DNA from: Spirochaetales bacterium
Lineage (GTDB): Bacteria > Spirochaetota > Spirochaetia > SZUA-6 > DRHE01
Length of the DNA: 64,000 nucleotides
Reading direction: 5' to 3'
Assembly (NCBI GenBank): GCA_030604195.1
Contig: JAUVWI010000007.1
Span: 1 to 64,000 of the forward strand
Shown: in pieces, positions 1-9,918 of the stretch
How positions within the stretch are numbered: position 1 is the stretch's first letter
Layout of the letters: every line of letters begins with the position of its first letter
Translations under genes and position numbers: made by a program
The notes under the pieces: generated by a model
What the model was told of the DNA's origin: nothing
The model's database searches: none
The model's input: the letters and a program-made list of their open reading frames with translations, nothing else

Positions 1-102
1 AATTTACACCAATTTTATCATATCAAACGGGCTGTGGTGCGTCTACTCATTTAAAAGACGAAAAAAAATCTATTTGTTTGTAAGTATCTATTGTGTGTGG
101 AT

Positions 103-990
103 TTATAATTTATGCGTCAGTACTGTACCATATTCCAGATCAGGTGAGGTTTTTTCCAAGAAAGGAATAGCCTGCGATTCTTTTTGGATCATGGCCGATT
201 TCTCCTTGGCAAAGGCTGTTATATCTCTCTCTACACTGAAGCTGTCTACCTTGTATTTATAGAAACCGTCAAGATAATATTGAATGGCCGCCTGGGCTTC
301 CGGAGTATCAAAATTGCTGGCCCACTTACCTTCACCGGTTTTTTCAATTGGCGCTAAACCCATTGCCCCCAGGGTCTTAAACTACCATTTTTCAGCCACC
401 CCATAACCGCCGCCGGAAATACGATATCCAAGACCGGCTTTAATTACATTTCCGGCATCATCGTATTTAACCAGTTTCCTGGCATATTCCATCTGCTCGG
501 TAATGGTCCTGGGAGCCCGGTCAAGCCCTGCTTCCTTGAACCACTGCTTGTTCCAGAAGAGGAACTTCAGACCTACAAAGGTCGGTATTCCGTAGATTTT
601 TCCTTCCCGCTGGAGAAATTTCATGGTTGTATCTTTGTAATAATCCAGCATATTATCCGGCAGGTCAGCCATCATGCCTGCTGAAATATAGGCCCACATG
701 GAGCCGTCCCAATCTTCCAGGATATCTCCGGCCGTTCCTGCAGGCAGAGCAGTATTGAGCTTATCCCCGAAGGCTCTGGCCGTGAAAAGAGAAAGCGTTA
801 TCTTTGCTTCCGGATGCTCAGCCATGTATTCCTTAGCATACTCCTGATAGCATTCGTGCACTGCAGGATATGCCTGCCAAAAGGTTATTTCTCCTGCCAA
901 AGATTGCACCTCGGCCTCCGGCTGCGCTCCTGCCTGGGCCATGAATGCCGCAAAACAGATAATGCAGATAGTAATGAAGATCTTTTTCAT
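103..990 (-). pseudogene. ABC transporter sugar-binding (family 1 extracellular solute-binding) protein, interrupted by in-frame TAG and C-terminally truncated
   Basis: ORFs 382..990 and 103..363 are in the same minus-strand frame, separated by a TAG at 382-384 (…GVAEKW*FKTLGAMGLAPIEK…). Signal-peptide-like N-terminus and ITFWQAYP…FWNKQWFKEAGLD typical of family 1 SBPs. The two pieces total about 290 aa, against about 400+ for the family. Confidence 0.75.
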
Positions 991-1013
991 CTTCTTCCTC
1001 CTAAAATATTTTT

Positions 1014-1045
1014 AAATCGCTGCGATTTAATCGCATCACGCGATT
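1014..1045. repeat. Tandem dyad symmetries AAATCGC-T-GCGATTT and AATCGC-ATCAC-GCGATT upstream of the SBP
   Basis: Direct reading: 7-bp arms at 1014-1028 and 6-bp arms at 1029-1045, lying 24-55 bp upstream of the SBP start codon (minus strand). Confidence 0.7.
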
Positions 1046-1053
1046 TTTAAAAC

Positions 1054-1716
1054 CTATAGAATATGATAACGCTCCCAAACCTCTCTGAAGCTGGAGCCAT
1101 TTTTTATATCTCTGCGTACCCTGTTTTCTTCATCAACGCGGGTGAGTGCCTTTAAGATAACTTCTTCCTCTATCTCCCTGGGTATCTTGATAATTCCATC
1201 CAGATCGGCAAAAATTATCTCTCCCGGTTCAATTTCTTTATCGCCGAAAGGAATAGGTACATCCACGGCAGTTACCCGGCTTCTGCCAGTGGTATCAATA
1301 GGAGTTCCGCCCTTGCAGAAAATGGGGAAATCCAGGCGCAGCAAATGGTTGATGTCCCTGGAAAAACCATTGACTATGGCCCCTCTGCCTCCCCTTTGTA
1401 AGATCCTATGGGCGCTGAGTTCACCCATTATCCCCAAATCAATAACCGGCCCCCCTGCTACCAGAATCTGTCCTTTCTCCATCTGGTCCAAACCGGCTAT
1501 AGCCAGCTCATAGGGATCTTCCGTTTTATCACTGGGTTCATTGAACAGGGTCTTTGCCCTGCCCACTAACACCCATTCGTTCTTAAGGGGCCTTATGCCT
1601 AAACCGGGAGAAATGACCTGGCTCCTGTAGCCTATTTCATCGAGAATATCTGACAAGGCAGCTGAATAGAGTTTTGCCGTCATCTGCTCAAAATATTTCT
1701 CTATATCCGCTGACAT
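1054..1716 (-). CDS. RraA/HMG aldolase-like family protein
   Basis: GLGIRPL…LVGRAKTL…GQILVAGG…GELSAHRILQRGGRGAIVNGFSRDI…P.F.KGGTP.D…PGEIIFADLDGIIKIPRE: RraA-like signature. Confidence 0.8.
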   Translation of the reverse strand: MSADIEKYFEQMTAKLYSAALSDILDEIGYRSQVISPGLGIRPLKNEWVLVGRAKTLFNEPSDKTEDPYELAIAGLDQMEKGQILVAGGPVIDLGIMGELSAHRILQRGGRGAIVNGFSRDINHLLRLDFPIFCKGGTPIDTTGRSRVTAVDVPIPFGDKEIEPGEIIFADLDGIIKIPREIEEEVILKALTRVDEENRVRRDIKNGSSFREVWERYHIL

Positions 1717-1853
1717 TATTATTCTCCGATAGTGTTATTAATTATTTTAATTTAACCCGTCTATCAAGTCAAGGCTGAGATCTATCCAAAGATCGATATT
1801 TATCTAAAACCCGAATACTATTGTAAATACTTCAAAACCCATTATAATCAGCC

Positions 1854-2214
1854 ATGATTGCTATTATCTTTGCTTTCTGCTCAGGAATATTTGGCGCCCT
1901 ATTCAGCTTATCTTATAAGCTCAGGGTGCGTCTGAATTATGATGCAAACAATGTTCTTTTAGGCTTCTCTTTTTTCGCCTTAGCCATCACCTTTTGCCTG
2001 CATGAGCCTGACCAATATGTCAGCCGCAGCAGTATTAATCCTGGCACTGCGGGAGATACCCGGCTCTTTAGTATTTCCTTTAAGGAATGCAGTCAGTATT
2101 ATCTCAGTTTTTATCTTCTCCTTTCTATTCTTCAAAGAAAAGGCCAATTTCCTGGAGATCACCGGTTCAGTTATTGCCGTATCAGGCATTGTGATTGTTT
2201 CCGGCTCCTTCTAA
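1854..2214 (+). pseudogene. EamA/DMT-type transporter remnant, frameshifted
   Basis: Frame starting at 1854 encodes a TM-rich N-terminus. Frame starting at 2002 encodes ALREIPGSLVFPLRNAVSIISVFIFSFLFFKEKANFLEITGSVIAVSGIVIVSG (typical EamA C-terminal half). The halves are in different frames. Confidence 0.55.
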
Positions 2215-3893
2215 GCTGTTAACTCCGCGCCGCTATGGAGAAGCAGAAAAAGGGTCAGCATTGCACAACTTTTAGCCAGCTCCAAAATACTTATCTGCTC
2301 CTCATCGGAATGAGCATAGCTTAATTTGCCAGGGCCGGTGGTAATGATTTGCATACCCGGATTCATCTTGGCAAAAAGCCGGGCATCGCAGGAAGCGGTC
2401 CAACCGCAAATCGGCTTCCGGACCCGGATGCCGGCCAGTTCAGCGCATTTCACAGCATCAATCACAGAGAGAGAGCCGGGATCCCCGTCAAAAGCATCGT
2501 TATGCAATTTTTCGCAAGACAGGACAGGCTGTCCGGTTCCCCCTGGTTGCCTGGCTCCCTGCCCCTCTTTTTGCCAATAATTTTCATGAGCCCTGAGCAT
2601 AGCCTTCTCGAGCCTGGCTTTAATTTGATCGATTGAATGAGTGGGAACGAAACCCTGTCCCCCTTCCAGGACAAGCACATCAGAGAGCCTGTAATTAGGA
2701 AAGGAAAGATCGAGATCATTTGCCTCTTTAAGAACTGCCTGGATAATGAAAGAGGCCTTGGTAACGGCATTGTCATTTTCCAAAATAGAAGCCATATGTC
2801 CGCTGGAACCCCAGATCTTTAAGAGAAAACCCTTTTCCTGTTGCTCAAGCTGATAGTGTTTCGGAACCCTGGCTTTGCCTGTAAACGGATCAATAACCCT
2901 GCTCTTGTCCCCGTATATCTCTATATATTCCTTCAGGCCCTTTTTTATGAGTCTGGTAAGCCCTGTATAGGTCAATCCACTCTTCAGGATAAGCTCTAAA
3001 TAGCCATTGATCCTGGAGGGGTATTCGCCGAAGGGTCCGAATATACCATGGCTGGTTTGCACCGGACGCTGGGGAAACAATGGATGATCACTTTCCAACT
3101 TAATCCTGACTCCTTCCCTTTCCAGCTCCCTTATAATATCCAGAGCCAAAACAATAGGCCTGGGCGTTCCTTTAACCGGTATTTCGATTTTATACCAGAG
3201 GGCTCCCCGGTTCGCCGGTGCAATTTGCTGGTCACAGCACTCCAGGACCACCATCCGATCATATCGTTTTCTTAATTCCTTATCCAAAGCCAGGGATAGG
3301 GAACCGTTGCCGCCGTTTTCCTCATCTATAACGAACATGCAAGTCAGGTCACCGCCGGGAACCACTCCATATTTCAGTTTAATCTCGCTTAAAAGCCTTA
3401 AGGCTGCTGCAATTACCAGGCAGCCGCTCTTATCGTCGCAGGAGCCCCGGCCATGGATAGTATCTCCCTTCCGCGAGACGTCAAGAAAGGGAGACACTGT
3501 GTCAATATGAGCATTGAGTGCTATATTTCTGCCCCCAGCAACTCTCTGCGGGCTGTCCCAAAAGAAAAGCAGATTATAACGCCCCTGGTAAACCCCCGCT
3601 CCATGTCCATAAGGGGGTAGTGTATAAGCCGGATTGAAAAGTATCCTGGAAGATATTGGTTTTTTTTCAAATCTGCCCTTAAGACCGTAACAGGATATTA
3701 TATCCCTTATTATCTCAAAAGTTGAATCCTCCTGCCTGGTAGTTTGCTGCAGGTCTTCTTGAGGAATGGTATTAATCAAACAGAGCTTTTCCAGGGTTTC
3801 CCCTAAGAAATTTCTGAATTCCTCCCCGTTTACCCTTGCTTGCAGCCACTGAGCTATAGCTTCTATTCCTGCCGTTGTCTTCTCTTTCCTCAC
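2211..3893 (-). CDS. M20-family peptidase / amidohydrolase
   Basis: ALNAHIDTVSPF…GRGSCDDKSGCLVIAAAL…VIDEENGGNGS…: M20 metal-binding motifs; overlaps nagA start. Confidence 0.85.
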   Translation of the reverse strand: MRKEKTTAGIEAIAQWLQARVNGEEFRNFLGETLEKLCLINTIPQEDLQQTTRQEDSTFEIIRDIISCYGLKGRFEKKPISSRILFNPAYTLPPYGHGAGVYQGRYNLLFFWDSPQRVAGGRNIALNAHIDTVSPFLDVSRKGDTIHGRGSCDDKSGCLVIAAALRLLSEIKLKYGVVPGGDLTCMFVIDEENGGNGSLSLALDKELRKRYDRMVVLECCDQQIAPANRGALWYKIEIPVKGTPRPIVLALDIIRELEREGVRIKLESDHPLFPQRPVQTSHGIFGPFGEYPSRINGYLELILKSGLTYTGLTRLIKKGLKEYIEIYGDKSRVIDPFTGKARVPKHYQLEQQEKGFLLKIWGSSGHMASILENDNAVTKASFIIQAVLKEANDLDLSFPNYRLSDVLVLEGGQGFVPTHSIDQIKARLEKAMLRAHENYWQKEGQGARQPGGTGQPVLSCEKLHNDAFDGDPGSLSVIDAVKCAELAGIRVRKPICGWTASCDARLFAKMNPGMQIITTGPGKLSYAHSDEEQISILELAKSCAMLTLFLLLHSGAELTA

Positions 3894-5044
3894 TTTTCTT
3901 TGAAAATCTCCTGTCCTGCAGAAAAGGCAGCCAGAACATGCAGTCGCTTATCTCCCGGTTTATACTTAAAAAGACAGAGATTCGCCGGAGAACCTGCTTC
4001 CAGCTTCCCATACTCCTCAGGCAGGCCGATAACCCTTGCCGGATTCACGGTACATAATTTAATTGTTTCAGCCAATCCGTTACCTGTAAACTCCATGAAG
4101 TGCGCCAGATCCCAGTCTAATAGATGGGCGGCGCCGGCCAGTATGCTGGTGCCGGGCAGGCCCAGGTGACCATCGGCAAATACTTCCACGTCAAGGTCGC
4201 CCCATTTATACAATCCCGGTTTATAACCGCCTATAAGGGCTACATCGCTTACTAAGACCATCCTATCGAGTCCCTTGGCCCTGGCAAAAGTCTTTACTAC
4301 CGACCCGGGCAAGTGGAAACTGTCTGATATTATTCCAGCCGTCAACTCATCTGCAGCCAGCTGCTCCCAGATATAATTCTTCAGCCTGGGAAGCTCTGTA
4401 TAGCTTCCGTTACCAAGGTGGGTGGATAATCTGGCTCCCGCCTCTACAGCCCGGCAGATCTCCTCAGGGTTAGCCCCTGTATGACCGATAGAAACGGTCA
4501 CTCCCGAGGCAGATACCTTCCTTATAAAATCCAGGGCACCTTCCCTCTCCGGTGCCACAGTTACAATGGAAATTCTTCCTTCTGACGCTTCCTGCCAGCT
4601 TTCAAACTCAGCAAAATCCGGGTCCCGAACGAATTTTTTATCGTGCGCCCCCCTTGGTCCATCTTCGGAAGAAATGAAAGGGCCTTCAATATGGATGCCG
4701 GAAATTGCCTTTCTGACAATTTTAGAATTCCTGATCGCTTCTGCCGTTATCTTTAAATTGCGGATCAACCTATCCTGGGGACCGGAAACAAAGGTTGGCA
4801 CATGCTGGCTCGTTCCCGAAACAGCCAGACTGCTGATTATATTATTCACATGCTCTACAGAAAAATCCTCCAGGCTGTAATCACTGCCGTTATAGCCATT
4901 GACCTGCATATCCAGGAATCCCGGAGAAAGGTAAGGCATATCATGCCCGGGATTTTTTATTTCAGTGACTTTGTTAATTATCTCGTCTTCCAGCTCAAGC
5001 CTTATTGCTTTGCCGCTGAAAACAGAGATACCTTCAATATTCAT
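3890..5044 (-). CDS. nagA: N-acetylglucosamine-6-phosphate deacetylase-like amidohydrolase
   Basis: SPGFLDMQVNGYNG, GIHIEGPFIS…GAHD, SIGHTGANPEEI…GARLSTHLGNG, LVSDVALIGG: NagA motifs. Confidence 0.8.
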   Translation of the reverse strand: MNIEGISVFSGKAIRLELEDEIINKVTEIKNPGHDMPYLSPGFLDMQVNGYNGSDYSLEDFSVEHVNNIISSLAVSGTSQHVPTFVSGPQDRLIRNLKITAEAIRNSKIVRKAISGIHIEGPFISSEDGPRGAHDKKFVRDPDFAEFESWQEASEGRISIVTVAPEREGALDFIRKVSASGVTVSIGHTGANPEEICRAVEAGARLSTHLGNGSYTELPRLKNYIWEQLAADELTAGIISDSFHLPGSVVKTFARAKGLDRMVLVSDVALIGGYKPGLYKWGDLDVEVFADGHLGLPGTSILAGAAHLLDWDLAHFMEFTGNGLAETIKLCTVNPARVIGLPEEYGKLEAGSPANLCLFKYKPGDKRLHVLAAFSAGQEIFKEK

Positions 5045-5081
5045 AATAGAGTCTCCTTAAAATATCTATATTTTGGTTATG

Positions 5082-5840
5082 CTATCTCAAGTGCTTAACC
5101 CTTGGATTATACTTTTCATGCCACTTCTGGTTCGCTTTGTCCCCTTCCGGCAGATTGGCACTCATCCAAAGAGGCGGCTCAATGTTCAGTTTTACCAATT
5201 TCTCCACCGTTCCGATGACCAGCAGATGAAGACAAAAACTGTTCAGGAAGGTGGAAATTGGGGCCACCTCCTGGGCACATCCCTCAATTTTTACGCAGGC
5301 ATCGCCCAATGGCATATAACAATTCACAAAAACATCGACTATCTCATGCAGATTTTTACTGGTTGAATGCCTCGAAGCAGCCCCACCGGGCACAGCATCG
5401 GCAAATGAAGTGGCGGTAATACCGATTGTATTTAGACCCCGCTTCTTGCACTCCAAAGCCGTATCTATAGTCACAGGATTAATTCCATATGCATTGACTA
5501 TGATGATCGTCTCTCCCTTCTTAACCTCATATGCGCTTAAAATGCTCGGGGCCAACCCCTCGGTCCTTTCCATCCAGTTGGAATGTTTGGCGCCCATGCC
5601 GGGCAATAGGGAAGGGTCAAGCAGTGGATTAACAGCAGCCAGGCAGCCTGCCCTCCAGAACATCTCAGTGGCGCCCATGGTAGAATGGCCGCCGGTGCCC
5701 ATAATATGGATAAGCTGGTCCTTTTTAATGGACTCAACCATCAGGTCTGTAGCCCGGTCAATCGCTGATTCTTCATTTTCCAGTACCTTTTTAAAGGCCT
5801 CATTCAGATTTTGATAGAGTTGATTAAAGTATTTGTTCAT
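5082..5840 (-). CDS. SIS domain sugar isomerase-like protein (paralog 1)
   Basis: LIHIMGTGGHSTMGATEMFWRAG…KGETIIIVNAYGINPVTIDTALECKKRGLNTIGITATSFA; paralogous to 8336..9091. Confidence 0.8.
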   Translation of the reverse strand: MNKYFNQLYQNLNEAFKKVLENEESAIDRATDLMVESIKKDQLIHIMGTGGHSTMGATEMFWRAGCLAAVNPLLDPSLLPGMGAKHSNWMERTEGLAPSILSAYEVKKGETIIIVNAYGINPVTIDTALECKKRGLNTIGITATSFADAVPGGAASRHSTSKNLHEIVDVFVNCYMPLGDACVKIEGCAQEVAPISTFLNSFCLHLLVIGTVEKLVKLNIEPPLWMSANLPEGDKANQKWHEKYNPRVKHLR

Positions 5841-5852
5841 TTTTTTCTCCTT

Positions 5853-6938
5853 TTACCATTTAGTTATATTATATATCTCGCCTGTCTTTGCAGATTTATG
5901 GATAGCAACACCTATCTTTGTTGTCTCAATTCCCTGCTCCGGTGAAGCATACCTTCCTTCCAATTCACTTAAAGCGCCTCCATTTTCCAGGAAACTCAGA
6001 TTCTCGATAAAATCATAGATCGATTCATTGAGATATCCCTGCTTTATGGTTTCCCCTGATTTGTTAAAATTGCGGTACATCATACCTAAATTGGGTGTTT
6101 CCATACCCTTTGCCGTAGAGCAGCCCCGGGCGCCCCTGTACTGGCTGTTTATCTCCATGAATCCTTCGGTGCCAACCAGTTTGATGCCCTGCCTGACTAT
6201 GGATTCATGGCTGTCCGGCAGAATGACCGATGTATCGTAGGTAATGACCGCTCCATTTGCATAGCTTACCTCTGACTTGACCGAATCATAGATATCGATA
6301 CCCATGGATTGCAACTTACCCTTAAACCCGTTTGCATGAACCGTTACCGGCTGGGGCAGGCCCATCAACCAGTAGGAAAGATCGATCATATGGATGCCTA
6401 AAAACCAGGCTGGTGACCCCTGGTCCTCCCAGGTCTTCTTACCTATCATAGTGGTACCCACCTTTAAGACATCTTCCATCCAGCAGTAGCCGTATTCTAT
6501 CCGGCCAAGCTCCCCCTCCTGGATTCTTAACTTAAGATCGATATGGTAGGGATCGAAACGTTTGTGAAAATCAACCTGGAGCAGAATGTTTTTCTCCCTG
6601 GCCTTGCGTGCCAGCTCTTTTGCCTGGTCAATATCGGTGGTAAAAGGTTTCTCCACTAAAACGGGCAGGTTTTTATCCAGGCAGTCCATGACAACCTTAA
6701 AATGGAGATGATCCGGGGTAACTACGGTCACCGCGTCAGGCCCAGCCTCTTCAAGCAGGGCTAAATGATCAGGATAGCCTTTCAGCCCGTACTCGGCTTC
6801 TATTTCCGCCCTCCTTTTCTCATTTATCTCGGCAAAGCCGACTACTTTTATATCCCCGGCGTATCTTTCCCGCTGGCACAAAGCATCGAGATGAACTCTT
6901 CCATAGATCCCGATGCCGATAATTCCTATTTTAATCAT
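5853..6938 (-). CDS. Gfo/Idh/MocA family oxidoreductase
   Basis: IGIIGIGIYGRVHLDAL…DAVTVVTPDHLHFKVVMDCLDKNLPVLVEKPFTTDIDQAKEL: Rossmann N-terminus and EKP motif. Confidence 0.9.
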   Translation of the reverse strand: MIKIGIIGIGIYGRVHLDALCQRERYAGDIKVVGFAEINEKRRAEIEAEYGLKGYPDHLALLEEAGPDAVTVVTPDHLHFKVVMDCLDKNLPVLVEKPFTTDIDQAKELARKAREKNILLQVDFHKRFDPYHIDLKLRIQEGELGRIEYGYCWMEDVLKVGTTMIGKKTWEDQGSPAWFLGIHMIDLSYWLMGLPQPVTVHANGFKGKLQSMGIDIYDSVKSEVSYANGAVITYDTSVILPDSHESIVRQGIKLVGTEGFMEINSQYRGARGCSTAKGMETPNLGMMYRNFNKSGETIKQGYLNESIYDFIENLSFLENGGALSELEGRYASPEQGIETTKIGVAIHKSAKTGEIYNITKW

Positions 6939-8322
6939 TTTCTTCTCCTATATCTAATAGTGCATTAATTTCCCTGTAGAGCATCTCCTCCGTGTCCTCA
7001 TGAAAACAGGCTGGAAATCCGTAAAGTTTATAAGCGTCGGAAACCTCGTACCCGCCTTCTGCAATCGCTTTCTTTGAGGGAATGTAACCCAGCGACCCGT
7101 TGGTATAACCGCAGACCAGGGTGTTGGGGATCGGGCTTCTCTTTTTCAGATTTTTGCCAATCTCTGAAAACAATTCACCAGGTGTTCCAACCAGAGCTAC
7201 CTCACTGCCGAACTTAAAAACCTGAATCTCTCCTAAAGCAAAAGGTGCAAGATTTCCTTCCTCTAAAGATTTCAGTGTTTCCCCGGCCCAGAGAACCATG
7301 TCCTCATGCATGGCCACCCTGTTTATATGCTTATCTTCCCAGTCCATACACTCCAAAGTTTCCGCATCCAATTTCTTCCAGCGCATAACTTCCTTCTTAT
7401 GAAAATCGATTAGCTTTAATAAATCCTCCCTTGACGGGAAAGCCCTGTATTTAAAGGGAACACTTTTAAGTGCTGTTCTAATTTCAGTGGTTTTCAAACG
7501 TACACAGTTTTCCATAGTTTTCAGAACTTCACCTGCCAGGATTTTTCCCAATCTTTCTATATCTTCTTCCTCTCCCTCTTTGAAATTACCGTCGGGCCCT
7601 ATAGCCGCTGCCTTGACATCTCCGCATGCACCCTGGGTAAAGCAAACAAGCATCGATTGCTCATAAGCGTTTTCAACTATTCTGCGCATGCGGCCCGGGT
7701 AATCGGCAGAAACCTCAGCCACCTGTATTCCCAGGGTTGTCGGATGGGTGCTGTAATTAACGATTGCAGCCACCGGATTGCCTTTAATATCGTCAAACCT
7801 GATCACCGCCACCTCAGGATCTATCGGGCCGTCCGGATTTGGAAGCTGGCGGATACCCTTAGCAGTAGGCAGTCGCCTGTTCATTCCTACCCGGTCCGTT
7901 TTTCCCCGGCCAAAGGAAACACTAACTTCCTGCATGGAGCTTTCAGCCGGTAGAAGCGCTCCTGCAATATGTTTTCTAAGCTGTAGAAGATAATCAGTCT
8001 CAGGCCTCAAGCTTCCCAGATTGATAACCGGCGGGCCGGTATGCGTATGGGAAGCACAGATCATTACATTCCGGCCCGGAAGGGAGTATTTTACCTCCAG
8101 GTCTTCCCGCAAAGATGCAATAAATTCGCGGCTGAGCTCGATCAGGTCACAACATATTAAAAGATACCTTTCCCTTCCCGACTCAAAGAGAAGCAGGTTG
8201 GCAAAAAGATCATCCATGACCCGCCAGGCCGGCTGGTCACGGCTGATCGATCCCTGTAGACGTATGCCTAAAGGTGGGGTTATGCGTACTGAAGCTTTCC
8301 CCAGTTTTATTTTCTGCGCCAT
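6931..8322 (-). CDS. Neutral/alkaline non-lysosomal ceramidase-like protein
   Basis: MAQKIKLGKASVRITPPLGIRLQG…ICASHTHTGPPV…AIVNYSTHPTTLG…FTQGACGDV. ATG at 8320-8322 preferred over the longer listed ORF start at 8415, which overlaps the upstream SIS gene. Confidence 0.75.
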   Translation of the reverse strand: MAQKIKLGKASVRITPPLGIRLQGSISRDQPAWRVMDDLFANLLLFESGRERYLLICCDLIELSREFIASLREDLEVKYSLPGRNVMICASHTHTGPPVINLGSLRPETDYLLQLRKHIAGALLPAESSMQEVSVSFGRGKTDRVGMNRRLPTAKGIRQLPNPDGPIDPEVAVIRFDDIKGNPVAAIVNYSTHPTTLGIQVAEVSADYPGRMRRIVENAYEQSMLVCFTQGACGDVKAAAIGPDGNFKEGEEEDIERLGKILAGEVLKTMENCVRLKTTEIRTALKSVPFKYRAFPSREDLLKLIDFHKKEVMRWKKLDAETLECMDWEDKHINRVAMHEDMVLWAGETLKSLEEGNLAPFALGEIQVFKFGSEVALVGTPGELFSEIGKNLKKRSPIPNTLVCGYTNGSLGYIPSKKAIAEGGYEVSDAYKLYGFPACFHEDTEEMLYREINALLDIGEEND

Positions 8323-8335
8323 AAATTTATCTTCT

Positions 8336-9091
8336 TTAAAACATTGGGTAGAGATGATGAATTTTCGGCAGGTATTTTTCCAAATACTTTTTGTTGGCTT
8401 CGTCCCCACCCTCAATATTGGCGCTGGTCCAAACCGGCGGTTTAATTCCCTTCTCGGTTAATATTTCAACTGCCTTAGCCAGGATTAGATTAGCGGCAAA
8501 ACAGACAGCATAGGTGCTGCTGGCTCCCACCTTCTGGGGCAAGCTTCCAAGGGAGAGCAGCGCATCTCCCGGAGGCACATGCACGTCCACCACGATGTCG
8601 GCCAGATCATGCAGGTTCTTATTACTCGGATGCCTGGCCGAAATATTAGGAGGCACATTTCGGGCAAAATCCGGAGAGGTAACACCAACAATGGTGGCGC
8701 CAAGTTCCTTTCCAAACAGGGCCGCATCTATGGTCATGGCATTGATCCCATTAACATTAATGATAATTAAGAGATCCCCTTTTTTTACCCCATAGAACTG
8801 TAAAACAGATTTGGCCAGTTTGGTGGTTCGTTCAATATTGGGATGGCTGTCAATCAGGGAAAGCCCGGCCGGAAAGAGAGGGTTGGTATTGGCCAATCCG
8901 CCTGCCCGCCAGAAAATTTCCATAGCGCCCATAATGGAATGGCCGCCTGTTCCAAAGACATGGATCAGCCGGTCTTCCTCTACCATTTTAGCAGCCAGAC
9001 CGGCAGCCCTGGTGATGTTTTCCTCTTCATTTTCTACAATAGCCTCCAGTATTCCGGAGACTTCCTTCAGATAATCCTTCATAATACTCAT
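8336..9091 (-). CDS. SIS domain sugar isomerase-like protein (paralog 2)
   Basis: LIHVFGTGGHSIMGAMEIFWRAGGLANTNPLF…KKGDLLIIINVNGINAMTIDAAL; same family as 5082..5840. Confidence 0.8.
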   Translation of the reverse strand: MSIMKDYLKEVSGILEAIVENEEENITRAAGLAAKMVEEDRLIHVFGTGGHSIMGAMEIFWRAGGLANTNPLFPAGLSLIDSHPNIERTTKLAKSVLQFYGVKKGDLLIIINVNGINAMTIDAALFGKELGATIVGVTSPDFARNVPPNISARHPSNKNLHDLADIVVDVHVPPGDALLSLGSLPQKVGASSTYAVCFAANLILAKAVEILTEKGIKPPVWTSANIEGGDEANKKYLEKYLPKIHHLYPMF

Positions 9092-9127
9092 AAGTTCCTC
9101 CTTGCTTTATTTTGGAAAATCAGGAAA

Positions 9128-9841
9128 TTATTCTCTTAGCCTTTCATAGCCGTCAAAAAGAGGATCAGAGAAATGCTCACTAATCCTCTGCTCAAGTAGT
9201 ACCGGATCCTTTTTTTTGATAGCTTCAAGAATATTGCTATGATATTCTATAAACCGCGTCTTCTTCGACTGAGCTAATTCATGGAGAACCGTGATGCTCA
9301 TATGAATTGAGGAGAAAATCTTGATAAGATTAATTAATAACCTATTCCCGCTGACTTGCAGGAGACTGCAGTGAAAAGACGAATGTGCGTCAACCAGTTT
9401 GATTTTATCCGCATTGTGCAGCAACATCCGTTCAAGGTTCTTCAAAGCTGCATCCATTTCCTCAACATCCGCTTTTGTATATTTTGTTATATTGTTCATT
9501 AGAAACCGGGTTTCCAGGCAGATTCTTACCTCCAGGATCTCTTGATAGTTTTTGCTATTTGTCTCCAGGCTAAAAGGCAGATTCTCCAATATCGGTTCAA
9601 AATCAAACTCTCTTATAAAGCGTCCCACTCCATGGCGAACTTCAATAATGCCTATTGCTTCCAGTCCTTTCAGGGCTTCCCTGATTGCTGTCCTGCTGAT
9701 GCCCAATTTTTCTGATATCTCTTTTTCAGTAGGAATAGAATCGCCTGCTTTGAGTCCGGAATTGATAATGTAGAATTTTATCTGACTCTGAATTCTTTTT
9801 CCCAATCCCTTTTCTTTTATTTTTTCCAATTCTATTCTCAT
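9128..9841 (-). CDS. FadR/GntR-family transcriptional regulator
   Basis: IKFYIINSGLKAGDSIPTEKEISEKLGISRTAIREALKGLEAIGIIEVRHGVGRFI (GntR wHTH) plus C-terminal FCD-like helices. Confidence 0.92.
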   Translation of the reverse strand: MRIELEKIKEKGLGKRIQSQIKFYIINSGLKAGDSIPTEKEISEKLGISRTAIREALKGLEAIGIIEVRHGVGRFIREFDFEPILENLPFSLETNSKNYQEILEVRICLETRFLMNNITKYTKADVEEMDAALKNLERMLLHNADKIKLVDAHSSFHCSLLQVSGNRLLINLIKIFSSIHMSITVLHELAQSKKTRFIEYHSNILEAIKKKDPVLLEQRISEHFSDPLFDGYERLRE

Positions 9842-9899
9842 AAAAATCTACTTATTAGTACTACTCCACCTCTTTCTACCCGGTTGATAGAATTTGTCT

Positions 9900-9918
9900 T
9901 ATGATGTCGGACATCATA
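9900..9918. promoter_or_regulatory. Perfect 19-nt palindrome TATGATGTC-G-GACATCATA, candidate FadR/GntR operator
   Basis: Two 9-bp arms, overlaps the -10 region of the regulator promoter. Confidence 0.75.

Noticed and set aside
1-102. Insertion sequence or prophage edge at the left end, truncating the SBP
   Set aside because: Only about 100 AT-rich bases are visible; no inverted repeat, transposase or att site can be supported.
814-1050. Plus-strand ORFs antisense to the SBP, M20, nagA, SIS and other genes throughout the window
   Set aside because: Shadow ORFs opposite well-supported genes with no family motifs.
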